A stretch of 64,000 bases of DNA from contig JAEMBT020000005.1 of NCBI GenBank assembly GCA_018873245.2, positions 3,706,001 through 3,770,000 on the forward strand. Reading direction: 5' to 3'. Below the pieces are notes generated by a model. It made no database searches, was not told where the DNA came from, and saw only the letters and a program-made list of their open reading frames with translations. The position numbers and the translations under genes are program-made. This DNA comes from Archegozetes longisetosus (lineage: Eukaryota > Arthropoda > Arachnida > Sarcoptiformes > Trhypochthoniidae). Shown here in pieces: positions 1-13,897 of the stretch; within the stretch, counting starts at the first letter, position 1; the number at the start of each line of letters is the position of its first letter.

Positions 1-1675
1 CTTTTAGGACGATTGGATGCTATTCGAATGTTAATCAATTCCAATTGTAACACAAAAGAGATTATATCTTATGCTCTTTCTAATAATGACAACTCTATTC
101 TGAAACTACAAGAAAAGTTGATCGAAATGGAGAGATTCGAATTGGCTCGAGATTTAGCCACAAGGTTCGGTCTTGATTCTAAATCAATCTGGAAGACACA
201 AGCTTTCATTTGTTTGAAACATTGTCAGTTCGCAGAAGCCAGAGATAAGTTTAAACAAGTTTTCGATATTAACAAAGCAGCTGAAGGAAATCGAATATTA
301 GAAAATATTATAAATATTCTATCGAAACATAAATATTCAGCTAATTCTTCAGTTCGCGAGAAGTGTATGCAAATCAAAAAAGGAAAAATCAACTCAAATG
401 AATCAAACAGTTCTAGAATCACCTCTGAAACTAATGAATTGTCATCAATCAATCCGAAAGTTTACAATGAGATGATATATTATCTGGAAGAATATGGAAA
501 CAAAGAAGATATTATTAAATTCCACGCAAAGTATTCGATGTGGAAGCAAGCAATCGACATCTTATTGAACGAGTTTTCAAATCTGAACAGTAGTAACATT
601 TTTATAAAAGAACTATTTATGCCAGCAGTGAAAAGAGGCGCTCTTTCGCCATTTCTGAGTGCGGTAAAAATGTCAGATCCAGTTCTGAACCGAACTTGGA
701 AATGTCTTTTAGCGACTTGCAAGTATCTGAACAATAATAAAATGTATCACGTTCTTCATGTTCTACAAGTATTTATGGGGGACTATTTGCGTGCGGCTAT
801 CACTCAGATAAACTGTTTTTATTTGAGTCCTCCGGCATCTGACTATATGGAACTGAACGCTCGTATTGAACATCTACAACAGGCCAAACAACATTGCAGA
901 GACTTTTTATACCTCAGTCCAACCGATTATCGTTCTGGATGTCTAATAATGGAAAAGGAAGATGTTACGAAACAAATGCGAACTTTGAATTTGCAGATCG
1001 ATATTACTATGAAATTCAGCGAGAAAAAAATCAGAGGGTTTTTGCCTAATACTGTTACCTCTAGTGATCCATATGATAAAAGCCATCGAAGTCCACCGAC
1101 TATTCTAGATCATAACAAAGCACGCAAAACAGAGTTAGCAGCTTTGGTTACTACATGTTATGGGTCTTCAATTGTTGAAGGATTTAGTGTCGCGCAAATG
1201 ATTATCAAAGTATGCTATCTTTAGTTTCACATTAATTCAGTTTATATTTATATTTATATAAATGAATTTTGCCAAATAGGATCACAATTTAGATTCAGCG
1301 CAAGTTTACAGACTGTCAGGTCGTGCTTTAGTACAAATGCCACAAATCAAAGTAATTGAGTCGGTGTCTCAACTGTTGGAATGTATTCGGGCCTCAACAC
1401 AAATCGACACCACTTTGTGTGACGACGTGATTGGCGCCTGTATTCGAAGTTGTTCTAACTCAACACTAATTGAACCACTAATTAAGTTACTATCGAGTGA
1501 TATCAATAAGATTGATGCCTATATTCTGAGTGGAAAGTTGAAATCAGCGTATTTGTTGGCTATCAATCTAGACAGAGAAACTGATGTCAGGCGAGTTTTA
1601 GAGTCAGCGATCAGATCTGATGAACACCAGATTAAGAGAATATGTCAAATGTGGCTCGAAAAGAAGGCAAAGTGA
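1..1675 (+). CDS. ZFYVE26: Spastizin (ZFYVE26), C-terminal part, 5' truncated by window
   Basis: Two exons are visible: <1-1209 and 1280-1675, joined by a 70-nt GT-AG intron that keeps phase. The frame is open to base 1, so the gene starts outside the window and its FYVE zinc finger is not seen. The ~534 visible residues follow the end of animal spastizin in order: the helical region with LARDLATRFGLD, then YYLEEYGNKEDIIKFHAKY, the block DYLRAAITQINCFYLS, and the final LSGKLKSAYLLAINLDRE near the stop. Spastizin binds PI3P on endosomes and lysosomes, partners with SPG11 and AP-5, and acts in lysosome reformation and cytokinesis (family knowledge). The stop is TGA at 1673-1675. No frame damage is seen. 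The identification rests on recognising the aligned C-terminal motifs and could only be wrong at the level of paralogue. Confidence 0.92.
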
Positions 1676-2311
1676 TTGACAATCAATCACTTTTGTTTCA
1701 ACTCAGTTGAATGTCAAATTTTGTTCATCAATTAGTTCTGTTGATAGTTTTGATATGATGTTTAAGAGAATAATATCAATTTTCTAGACTAAAGTGTCAA
1801 ATGAATTTTAATTCAATAATGCTTCTATAAGTCTTTGATAATTTAGAAGCTTTTAAATTAGTGTTTAATAGAAATAGCAAATCTATATTTTTATATTTTA
1901 TTGAACTTAAAGTTCATATCTAAAAGTTATAAAGATTTTAGTTTTCAATTAACTAGTTCTATAATAATTATACTTTGTTGCTCGCATAATATAATAGTTT
2001 AATTACTACTATTAATAAAATTTATAAGATATATTTATTTTTCCAATGAGATCTCCACAACTTTTGTATATTCCACTAAAATACTTTTGATGAATAAAGT
2101 GAGGAAATGATCGAATAACCTATAGATGACTGACAAGAAAGAAATTAAGTCTACAAAATACTGTACACTTCTGTTATGCTGAGTCTGCTATAATTGAAAA
2201 TGTGGGTTGGCAGGTGTTTTCCGATCGAGACACAGTATTTTGCAACTTTAGATCATAGCTATAACGAATTTCATTTTTCTGTATTCAACTAAAAAATATT
2301 AAATCTTACAA
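1676..2311. other. Intergenic, ZFYVE26 3' UTR and upstream of small gene
   Basis: AT-rich sequence with no open frame worth calling. It holds the presumed ZFYVE26 3' UTR with a candidate poly(A) signal, and the presumed promoter of the small gene starting at 2312. No clear TATA box or repeat was seen. Confidence 0.6.
2014..2019 (+). terminator. Candidate poly(A) signal of ZFYVE26
   Basis: AATAAA about 340 nt after the ZFYVE26 stop codon, in AT-rich sequence. Several near-matches lie close by, so the exact site is uncertain. Confidence 0.4.
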
Positions 2312-2603
2312 ATGCTATCAAGTGATCAACAAAGACTCATCGATTCAAACCCAACAAAATCATGCAATAGGTATTAAATCAATTACTTTGACTTGTTGTT
2401 GAATTAAACTAAAAGTAGTTTTGTTTAATAGCGCAGAAAAATGTTGGCTTTGTTTGATAGTTGGCGTTATTTTATTTGGGATCATATTATATAGTTTGAA
2501 ATTAGAAGTTGAAACTAGTAACAATACAATTTCAAATCCTAATAAAACTACATATCACGAATCTCTTATACCTTTTGGAACTGTTGTAAAAAATATTGGC
2601 TAA
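2312..2603 (+). CDS. Putative 76-residue single-pass membrane protein, two exons
   Basis: I do not recognise the family. Exon 1 (2312-2370) starts at ATG with AAAT-rich context and ends in AG|GTATTA. Exon 2 (2432-2603) follows TTTAATAG after a 61-nt intron, the size typical of this window. Phases match (59 nt = 19 codons + 2, then the joined codon AGC). The product has an ~18-residue polar N-terminus, a hydrophobic segment WLCLIVGVILFGIILYSL at about residues 24-41, and a Ser/Thr/Asn-rich C-terminus with two N-x-T/S sequons, consistent with a short type III or tail-exposed membrane protein. A candidate AATAAA lies at 2729-2734. It sits between ZFYVE26 (same strand) and the 3' end of beta-tubulin (opposite strand). 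The correct splice phase and hydrophobic helix support it, but it is short and could be chance. Confidence 0.5.
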
Positions 2604-3030
2604 ACTGCTGTATCGTGTTTCACTTTTTATAATGCGTTACTAAGTACTAAATTCATATTAACAAGTTTGGCATCAAGTTGTCCAAATGGATTGTGTGACT
2701 ATGAACAATTTAACATGAACATTAAGGAAATAAATGAGTCGTGATTGGCAGTGCCTCAGCATTTTCTTTATTTTTAAAAACGGTTAAAAAACAAAACACA
2801 TATAATACTGATTTTAAATAGTAAGAGATATGAAAGCGAGCTGTAAGAAAGTGCAAAAACAATTACATTTTCCGATTAAGTAATACTTCAGATCTAAATT
2901 GATTTGAACTGTTGATAAAACTGGTTCAATGATAAAAGCAATGGTTGAGAGTGAGAAAGCTTTAAATACTGAGTCAATTGACTATTTAGCTGATAAAGGG
3001 TTTACAGAGATTCGTATTGAATATGATTTC
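2604..3030. other. Convergent 3' flank between small gene and beta-tubulin
   Basis: AT-rich tail-to-tail intergenic DNA. A plus-strand AATAAA (2729-2734) could serve the small membrane-protein gene. The complement of AATAAA at 2767-2772 could serve beta-tubulin. The two 3' UTRs may therefore lie within about 40 nt of each other. No gene is seen. Confidence 0.5.
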
Positions 3031-5373
<2,343 letters not shown>

Positions 5374-7268
5374 ATGGAATCAAATGAAGAATCGAGAGGC
5401 GATGACCAAAAGGGAATTTCATTCATGACAGCAATCGAGAGAAGATATGCCGACATGCATATTGTACCACAAGATTTGCTGAACTTACCTCAAAATGAAG
5501 GCAACGATAGAACCATTGAATTGATTGGTTTCGATCGAGTTTCTCAAGTTCAGCGAAGTTTCGAGCGATTAGTTGAAGTGAATCTTTCGCGAATGAATAT
5601 TTCTTATTGCGATAATGACTGCAAACAATTAAGTAAAGCATTGACTCACACGAAGACTTTGATTCTGTCAAATAATTTGTTGACTTCGTGGACAGAAGTC
5701 GCAAAAATTATAAGAAATATTCCATCTTTGACTGATCTTGTCTTAAGTTATAATAAACTTAAACTTCCAGTTACTGAAGAAATAGATAGGGAATCATTTG
5801 AATCAATTAAAACCTTAGTTATGGATAATATGAATTATGACTGGAATGGTGTTATGTTTTGCGCTCAAATGTGGCCAAACATCGAAAGACTTGATCTTTG
5901 GGGTAATCGAATAACTGAATTGGCGAGTCCTGAGACACCATTGTTTGATCACTTGCAATCTCTTAGTCTTTGTAATAACGATATTAGTTCATGGAATCAA
6001 ATTTGTAAACTTGGACATTTGCCAAAGTATGCACTGATTCAATTGAATTGTTTTTATACTGTAATTCTCATATTTAGGTTGAAAACTTTAAATGTGGCCA
6101 ATTGTAATTTAACCGAAATCAGATTTGAAGACTCGGACTTCAATCATAAAACTAAACTTTTCAAACAATTAGAAAGTCTTTTAGCAAATAACAATAAACT
6201 GACCAAATGGAGAGACATCGCAGAACTCAATAAACTGGAGAAACTCGAAAACTTAATCATTAGAAATAATCCAGTTTTCGATAATGAGAAATATGACACA
6301 AACTTCAACTATATTTTAGCACGAATTGAGAATCTAAAATTTCTGAATAGAGAACCGGTAATAAGTTACGAAGTTCATGCTTTAAAACAAAGCACTTATA
6401 AAAGTTGACCCTTTTATAGGTAACTGAATTCATGAGAAAAGATGCGGAAATTTGTTACTTAAGAAAGTTTTTCAAAGATTACTCTTCACTCGAAACTTCA
6501 AGTAATGATGAGAAAAATTTACCAAAACTGAATTTTATGTGTGATAATCCGAGATTTGAAAGTATTCTAACGAAATACGGCTCACCAATTGGTTCTATAA
6601 CCGATTCGAAAGCAGAACTCAATAAGAAAAAGTTCTTAAGTAAGTTATGAAAAAGTATTAAATGTCTTTAAAAGATTAATATTTATTCAATTAATCTAGC
6701 CGTTAATATAAGAGATCCCTTTGATCATCAAAAAACAATTGAAAAGAAATTACCAGGTACTCTAACGTTTGAATTATTTTCTAGTTTTATAATAACAAAA
6801 ATGCTTTATTTTAGTTTCGATTTCAATTGTAAACCTTAAGGCAATAATTCGCCGTATGTTTAACATAGATTTCAACTATGACATCAGTCTCTTGTGGACG
6901 TCTCAGGTTTGATGACCATAATAATTGTGTTGATTAATTACAAAAAGTCTACCTATTCTTTTGCATTCCTTTTCATCTTGAAAGATTACTTTAAATTGTA
7001 ATTCATTCAGGCTTTGCTTATATTGTGCTCAAGTAGTTTTTGCTATAAATTCTGAACCAAAAAATCCAATTTTGAAAATTGCTTTCAATAAGTACGTTTC
7101 TCTGTACTCAGTTTTCTCTAAGGAATGATTTTTGTGAATAACTCTCTTTAGGCTCAGAATTTTTCTTATTCTGTTTAGGACTTTGAGTGTCCTTTGGATA
7201 AAGAGAATCAAAATTTGAATTTTTATGCTATAGAAAACGGGGACACAATTCAAGTGAGTATACAATAA
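5374..7268 (+). CDS. TBCE: Tubulin-folding cofactor E, without CAP-Gly domain
   Basis: Six exons: 5374-6026, 6078-6357, 6420-6639, 6700-6756, 6815-6906, 7179-7268. All phases agree, giving 463 aa. The start is the first in-frame ATG (GAG-ATG-G context); an open frame extends upstream to a TAA at 5257 but has no ATG. Residues ~15-26 (ISFMTAIERRYA) and ~48 onward (TIELIGFDRVSQ) match the linker that follows CAP-Gly in TBCE. Then come leucine-rich repeats (about 65-315) and a C-terminal ubiquitin-like domain (about 384-463) with FYAIENGDTIQV near its end. Human TBCE is 527 aa with an N-terminal CAP-Gly domain that is missing here. TBCE releases native alpha-tubulin in the heterodimer assembly pathway. 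TBCEL, which also lacks CAP-Gly, is the alternative, but the ELIGFD segment favours TBCE. An AATAAA overlaps the stop codon and another lies at 7348-7353. Confidence 0.9.
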
Positions 7269-8049
7269 ATATGTGATTCTACGTAAATTTTTACTACTAA
7301 TACCAAAATGGCTGGCTTTTTGTAACCTAACTTGATTAAACTGTAAAAATAAAGATAATATTTTGACATGAAGCAGATCTGACTATGGACTTATGTATTG
7401 TTGGAAATATAACTAAATTCAGTGACTTCCAATGTATGCTTTGTTATTTGCAGTGGGTAGTGCTTAAGTAGTGTTATTCTCAAAATTATTTCCAACTCAA
7501 AGGTTTACTCAAAAGAGTACAAAGTTTAAAAACATTAAAAGATTCGCTTAATCTAAATCAGATTATGCTAATTATCTATTATTTTTTAAGACATGGTCAT
7601 ATTTTTAAAATAATTAGACCACTATTGATCTGGTCTAAGATTATTTTTCTAATTGAATTATGCTTTTCATTCTAACCATGGAACTGAGCACAATATAGTC
7701 GACTATTTAACGTAAAGAATAACTAAAATACATGTAAAAGAAATCAAAGTAGACTTGAAAACGGAAATAGCAATGCAATAGTTGGAAATTGAGGATAAAA
7801 GTATTTAAACACTGCCCACTGGAAACAGCAATGCATATGTTGGAAAAGTAACTCAATGACTATTATTTGTAAAGATAGAAAAGAAGAATTAGAAAAATTT
7901 GGCACTGCCTGAAAGTTGTGCATAATTTGACATATGAGCATTAGATTAATATTGAAAAAAAAAACAGTATTCCTGAATGATTATTTGTTCGATTTTGTAT
8001 ATATTAAGGCAGCAAAAGTTGTTGAAAAAGAATAATAAAAAATCTAGAG
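7269..8049. other. Convergent intergenic region TBCE / DESI2
   Basis: AT-rich 3' flanks of two convergent genes. It has a plus-strand AATAAA at 7348-7353. Short open frames on the minus strand show no codon pattern or motif. Nothing else is seen. Confidence 0.6.
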
Positions 8050-8875
8050 CTACCGATTGGACTTATTATTAGCACTTTTATCATGTTTACTATCAGACTC
8101 TTGTTCATTATGACTTTCATTGGCCACCTGTTCTCTAATACTTTCTTCAAGAGCCACAGGTATCAAAAGTTCTTTAGGCAAACATCGTTCCAGAAATGGC
8201 ACACATGTACTAATATATGCTAAACGGTTAATCCACGGAGGAATCGATTTTCCACATAAATACTACATTTAGAAAACATACGTATTACTCAAACATTAAT
8301 CCAAATCAATATGAACATTGTTTTTACCTTAATCAAAGCTTCCGTAAAATGATTACAATTTCTATGCAAAAGATGGTATTTGTCTCCTTTATATTCATTA
8401 CCCATTTCTCTAATGATTTGGCCAATGTCTTCGTGACTGAAATCTGTGTAACCAATTAGTATGGACTCTCTATTAAACGCACAATCAGCTGAATCAGATT
8501 TGAGCCATGGATGTAAGTAACGAATAGATTTACCTAAACTTAAACGTATCTTCTCCAAGTGATTCCACATCTTTTGGTTCGATCTCAAAGATTCCCGAAA
8601 AACTAAAAGGATGACCGCCGTATGCATACTCTTAGGTAACATAGATATGAATTGATTGAAAATATTGTATTCATATTGATCTGAAAGCTATTAGAATAAA
8701 TACCAGTTTCGTAGACTTGAACTCCCGAGTGATAAATACCGATTCCAAGCGAAGACATGTATTGATTAATGGAAGCCTTATTTATGAGTGAATAAGTAAT
8801 CGTTAGTTGAATGGTCGGAATTAAAGACAGACTTACCATATCGTAGATATTAATTATGACTGCTTGTCGTGCCAT
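8050..8875 (-). CDS. DESI2: DeSI-2 type PPPDE cysteine isopeptidase, five exons
   Basis: Minus-strand exons: 8875-8837, 8776-8704, 8630-8534, 8469-8328, 8262-8050 (564 nt, 187 aa; human DESI2 is 194). Introns are 60-73 nt and all phases agree. The PPPDE fold is visible: [24 protein letters not shown] with catalytic His29, [28 protein letters not shown], and [10 protein letters not shown] with catalytic Cys108. These are followed by [27 protein letters not shown] and an Asn/Ser-rich tail. DESI2 is a papain-like deSUMOylating/deubiquitinating isopeptidase or acyl-thioesterase-like protein of the cytoplasm (family knowledge). A longer open frame crossing exon 3 reads a wrong frame there; the right frame is the one giving the GGHPF motif. 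The gene is intact. Confidence 0.96.
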
Positions 8876-9098
8876 TTCTCCGTTTTATTATCCGTATTAA
8901 ATCAATTTTAGATAATTATTATTTAAGTTGACATTAGATAAAAATAAGGTTCAAAATTTTCTTAATTATCAGTTAACTATTCGTTCAGCGTATTTGTCCT
9001 TCAATTTTCAATTTCGAAATATTCGTTGATTTGAGTGCGTTTTACACAACAATAATTCGGGCTATGGGTTAAGATTTAAGGATTAAAAACTAAACAAA
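8876..9098. promoter_or_regulatory. Short divergent promoter DESI2 / candidate micro-ORF
   Basis: Only 223 bp separate the DESI2 start codon (minus) from an ATG with good context at 9099 (plus). The region is AT-rich with no TATA box. It must contain the DESI2 promoter, and may be bidirectional if the small ORF is real. Confidence 0.4.
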
Positions 9099-9206
9099 AT
9101 GCCACTCAAATTAATACATTTAGGAATGGATGGATTAACGAAAATAAATTCAATTATGATTGGAATGAAACGAGAAATCATAAGATCAGAGGTAAACAAT
9201 GTTTAG
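9099..9206 (+). CDS. Candidate micro-ORF or first coding exon, unknown product
   Basis: ATG in context AAACAAAATGCC, the same AACAAAATG context seen at the ZC3H14 start. It opens a 35-codon frame beginning MPLKLIHLGMDGLTK and ending in TAG. After codon 31 there is a plausible donor (GAG|GTAAAC at 9192), and the acceptor TTTATAG near 9280 would add about 19 codons before TGA, so the product could be ~50 aa. No family is recognised and no membrane segment is clear. Position just downstream of a short divergent promoter is the main reason to list it. It may equally be a non-coding or upstream-ORF remnant. Confidence 0.28.
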   Translation: MPLKLIHLGMDGLTKINSIMIGMKREIIRSEVNNV

Positions 9207-9994
9207 GTAGAGGATCTTAAAATAGGTTCACTTTAAGGCATCTGTTCATCAATAATACTGTTATCTCATTTTGTTTATAGAGTACGACTTTTTGGCTATT
9301 ATTCAATACTCCGCTTATCTCAGATAAATTGATATTTTGACTAAAAAACTCATAAAAACGGCTATAAATCCATAAGTGTTGGTGCTATATGAACTAGTTG
9401 GTGCGACTTAGTTAAGTCTAATAAAGTATAATAAAGTAAGGGCAAAGATAAAGCGGTATAAAAGTTAGGTTCGGTGTGGGCTATTGGTCAATACTCGACA
9501 TAATTGATTGAGAGTGTATGCAATGGTATAGGTGAGTCATGTTATCAACATTTTGAGGAGTCATCAGCACAAATAGACGTTTAGTTGAATGCGTGCAGAG
9601 ACAAAAACAAACTAAAAATGTTATTCTTCAACTGTTTAATTAATACTACTTTTTATTAATTTAACTAATACCATTATTACTTTTTCTTGTGAAAACTTCT
9701 AATGGTTTGCATGTTTTTTTCGATTACCTTTCATCACAACAGAAACAAAATTAAGGTTTGATTCATTTTCGTAGTATTTAATTCTTATCAATATTCCTAT
9801 TAATCCAATGAATCAATTGCTGTTACTTCACTTTTAAAATACTTACCAATCAATTCATAGAAATGAATAACTCATTTTTGTTTTTTATTAGCAGTTCATT
9901 CAATCAGTTGTTGATCACGCCAAGCATTAATCAATAAACAGAACAATTCTCTAAAATATTGATCAAAATTGTGGCCAATTTGTTTGCGTTGACA
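9207..9994 (+). promoter_or_regulatory. CNOT7 upstream region with TATA box and probable 5' UTR intron
   Basis: A TATAAAAG sequence is at 9457-9464. About 70 nt later, ATAG|GTGAGT (9530-9537) is a near-consensus 5' splice site, and TTTTATTAG at 9883-9891 is a good acceptor. This suggests a ~360-nt intron in the 5' UTR, with the second UTR exon running into the ATG at 9995. This is inferred from signals only. Confidence 0.4.
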
Positions 9995-11166
9995 ATGCCG
10001 TCCGCGCCATCGATAGGCGGCCAGTCCAATGGGCATCATAACTCTTCGAATGCAACCAATGGACAAAACAACAGTCCGAATCAGGCGCTATCGAACGAAG
10101 AGTGCGGTATTCGAGATGTCTGGGCATCGAATTTAGAGGAAGAGTTTAAAGTGATTCGGAGCGTAGTACAACAGTACCCTTTCGTTGCAATGGACACTGA
10201 GTTTCCGGGCGTTGTGGCCCGACCTATTGGAGAGTTTAGGAGTACTTCTGACTATCAATACCAACTGTTGAGATGCAATGTCGACCTGTTAAAAATCATA
10301 CAATTGGGACTGACTTTCTTAGATTCCGAAGGAAAGACTCCCACTGGTTATACCACGTGGCAGTTTAACTTCAAGTTCAATCTGACCGAAGATATGTTCG
10401 CACAAGATTCTATCGATCTTTTAACCAATTCTGGCATTCAATTCAAGAAACACGAAGACGAAGGCATAGATCCCTATGACTTCGCAGAACTCTTAATGAG
10501 TTCCGGTATCGTCCTCTCAGACAATGTTCGATGGCTTTCATTTCATAGTGGATATGATTTCGGATATTTGCTTAAAATTTTAACTGACCAAAACTTGCCG
10601 TCACAAGAATCACAGTTTTTTGAATTGTTAAGAATTTACTTTCCAGTTATTTATGATGTCAAGTATTTAATGAAAAGCTGTAAAAATTTGAAGGGAGGGC
10701 TGCAAGAGGTATGTATTGAATAATTGTCAACATTTATTCATATCTCAATTTACTTTTATCAAAAACCATTGAAACTCAAACATGAAACATCATAAAAAGA
10801 ACAGAACACATTAAAACGAAAAAAACAGCACGAAAACAACAAAAAAGCATCTAAATCATAAATGATCTAATGACTTTTTCAATTTTGGTTTAGGTAGCAG
10901 AACAGCTGGAGCTAGAAAGAAAAGGACCTCAACACCAAGCGGGAAGTGATAGTCTGTTAACTGGAGCAGCATTCTTCAAGATGAGAGAAATGTTTTTTGA
11001 AGATAACATCGACGATGCAAAATATTGTGGCCATTTGTATGGTTTAGGAACCGCTTATGTAGTAAACGGAAATTCTTATGATGAATCAAATAATACGACC
11101 AATTCTATAACTACTTCAAGTGTTACTACAACCAACACTTCTGCTCCGACATCTACCACTTCGTGA
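9995..11166 (+). CDS. CNOT7: CCR4-NOT deadenylase subunit CNOT7/CAF1 (Pop2)
   Basis: Two exons, 9995-10708 and 10894-11166, phase 0, 328 aa. The DEDD-type 3'-5' exonuclease domain starts at about residue 39 ([18 protein letters not shown]). Catalytic Asp67 and Glu69 lie in [17 protein letters not shown]. The third acid is in [15 protein letters not shown], and the last in [13 protein letters not shown] near the C-terminus. CAF1 shortens mRNA poly(A) tails in the CCR4-NOT complex and binds BTG/TOB proteins. Compared with human CNOT7 (285 aa), there is an extra ~30-residue Ser/Asn/Gly-rich N-terminus and a Thr/Ser/Asn-rich tail; the core is almost collinear. The start is the first ATG in the frame and the next Met is inside the fold. 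AATAAA at 11370-11375 is a likely poly(A) signal. Confidence 0.98.
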
Positions 11167-11369
11167 CCGAAATGAATAATTGAGTGATATATATATCTTA
11201 GTTATGAAATGTTAAATCTGTCATCATTTTAGTGCTGTCGAGCACAACATTTTATAATATTATCCTAAGTTTAGTTTCTGATCAATTACTAAATTAATCT
11301 AAATTTTACACTTTTGTCATTCTTTACATTACCATCATTTGTCGTAAGAAAACTACTAAGAAATCAACT

Positions 11370-11375
11370 AATAAA
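11370..11375 (+). terminator. Candidate CNOT7 poly(A) signal
   Basis: AATAAA 204 nt after the CNOT7 stop, in a T-rich 3' flank. Confidence 0.5.
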
Positions 11376-11554
11376 ACATTCATTTCATTTTTTAGTCAAA
11401 ATCTTTTATTTATTAATCATCAAAATAATAACAATGTGTTAGGTTTTGTACAAGTGTTTAATACAAGTATTTTGTACAAGAACTAGATTTACAATTCAGT
11501 ATCGCCTGATTTAGGTGAAACACTAGGCTAAGTGTAGAAATGATTTGGTAGATA

Positions 11555-11766
11555 CAGTAATACTTCGATATAGTGAACCCCTTTATAATCAATCTTAGTC
11601 ATAGTGAAACAATATCCTGGTCCCAGTACACATTCAAAATAACCTGTCAGCAGTGAAACTTCTTTATAGTGAAGGCTGTTTATAGCGAACCTCTTTATAG
11701 TGAAACCTCGTTATAGCGAGTGAATAATATCGGTGGTCAGCGATTGACTATATGGAAGTATTAGTG
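11555..11766. mobile_element. Pogo/Tigger-like MITE, copy A (212 bp)
   Basis: Left end CAGTAATACTTCGATATAGT, preceded by TA. The right end, read in reverse, starts CACTAATACTTCCATATAGT, a terminal inverted repeat with few mismatches. The inside carries repeated TTATAGTGAA/TATAGCGA words. The TA target duplication is clear only on the left. Two relatives are at 42228-42429 and 53646-53838. There is no transposase, so it is non-autonomous. Confidence 0.75.
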
Positions 11767-11891
11767 GATTGATTATGAGTTAGAGAGAAAAAGCATAAAG
11801 GGATAGCAGTTTAGTGGACGGCTTAGACAGAGTATTGCAGTATTGGTTCTAATATCTGACAAAATAGTAATCTTCATTAATCTTGATTAAA

Positions 11892-13820
11892 TTACTCGAC
11901 TTCTACAATCATAGCTTCTCCAGGATCGAGTCTCAATGATCTCATATAAAGAAATTCTTTAGCTCTCCTGCTATTGCTCGATATTTTGATCCGAGAAAAG
12001 TGAAACTTATCGGAAAAGTCTTTCACTTTAGGTTTTCTGCCGAAGTTAGCAAATAAGACGTAGCGAAATCTGATATCAGGAGGATTGCCTCTATCAAAAT
12101 ACCTTTCCAACACTATCTCATTATCATCGATGTAATGAAATAAATAGTTGCCGTGTTTGCCCAAGTTTTCTACATCAAAGTTGTTGGTTCTGAACGATGT
12201 CAGCTCATTAAATCTTTTGACTGACTCGATTTGCCTCAAAACATTTACTTGTGTGTAATTGGGATGAAGGGGAAGCCATGGAACTGTTGTATTGGATTGA
12301 CTAAAATTTGCATTTAAATCAGACGTCCATTGCATAGGACACAGTTGGCCGCCTCTGTACTCCTATAAAAGTCAAATACAAATTAATACTTTCACATCCA
12401 ATCAATAATTACAAGCAGTCTCTTAAGCAATATGAGAGCTAATAATCTCGCTATAAGAACATGTTCACAGCCTAAGGTAATTAAAGATGAATAGTTAAGT
12501 TAAGTTTTGTTCAGAAAATCGATTTAAGCTAAATAATTGCTGCACTGATTTTTTTTATATCGCTTCAAATTGCTTTGACTTATCTTTTATCTATTCATTA
12601 ATCGAGCCCTAACTTGTGATTTGTCTGAGTTTGTGCTCTGAAGGAAAAAGACTTATTCCTCAAGAAAACACTTATTCTTCAACAAAGGACTTATCCCTCA
12701 ACAAAACAGCAACTAAACGATCGATTCTTTGATTGGTAATTAAATTATTCTTGCTATAATCAACGAGCAAAGTATCGAAAACGTTAGATTAGAGAAAATT
12801 TTCAAATCTGAAAATTGTGTAGAATTGGGGGATCTCGTAAACGGTTGAACAAATTGATCATAAAAGTGACAGTAAGTTGTTGATCGATGAAAGAATAGCA
12901 GAGTGTTTAGTAAGAACTTGATCCTTTATATGTTATACAACTGGTATATATAATACTATCTCTGCTTTGTATGTGCTCTTTGTATGCGCTCTTTTGATGT
13001 TTTATTTATTCAAATAGGAATTACAATTGCAAAATACTCTCTATCACCAAATCAGTATACTTTATGTCGTTTGCAAAAATTTCAATACACTTCTGATTCT
13101 TTATCCCATAATTAATAGTCTTACTTATTGACAAAAAGATCAAACTTTCAAATGAAGTGTCGGAGCAAAAATTAATGTTTGATAGACTTCCCTCAACACG
13201 ACTTTTATATTGTTGTCTATTTCACTTTAAATTGAAATGGATCATTATTTGCCCGTTACTGAAATGTCTAAAATCGATAACTTCAATGGAAAGCTATTTC
13301 AGATTTCATAATGAAATCTCTAATCAAACTCTAAAGTTGATTGAAATTTAGTGAGAATACAAATTCTTGAAATAGCGCTGCGTTTAAGCCGATTAGGAGA
13401 ACTAACTTGAAAGGTTAGACTGCATCTGTACTGTGGTAGTTGATTATTTTGGTATCGGAATAGTATTTGGTGAACAAATATTGTTGTATCCTAGTATTTA
13501 AACTTTTATAGAATCATTCGTAGTTTCGTTCTTTATACTATCTCAGGAAAAACTCTTCAAAGTTATTACATTAGTTCTGGATTTAATACATATTTGCATA
13601 TTTCAATAATTTATATGAAGTTAAGTACAACCTATACGAGCATTGTAAGTTCAAATTTTCGAACATAGTTCAACTTTTGCAAATTAATAGTAAACTCAAG
13701 ATAATTGTCAATATAATGGAGTAATCAATAAATAGTAATAGAAATGATCGCAAAAACAAGACACATCAGGTAATATAGAACTATAATAGAGAACATAGAG
13801 AGAAGGAAAGTAAATTTGGT

Positions 13821-13897
<77 letters not shown>

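Larger units (their letters stand above)
11167..11891. other. Convergent intergenic region CNOT7 / SLC3 heavy chain
   Basis: It holds the CNOT7 3' UTR, a minus-strand AATAAA (complement at 11405-11410) that could end the SLC3 transcript, and one pogo-like MITE at 11555-11766. No coding sequence is seen. Confidence 0.6.

Noticed and set aside
5374-7268. TBCEL instead of TBCE
   Set aside because: Lack of CAP-Gly would fit TBCEL, but the linker with ELIGFD and the FxTAIxxRY segment are TBCE features.
8289-8642. 117-codon minus-strand frame starting [10 protein letters not shown]
   Set aside because: Its first half is exon 3 of DESI2 in the wrong frame plus an intron. The correct frame there gives the conserved [12 protein letters not shown] motif.
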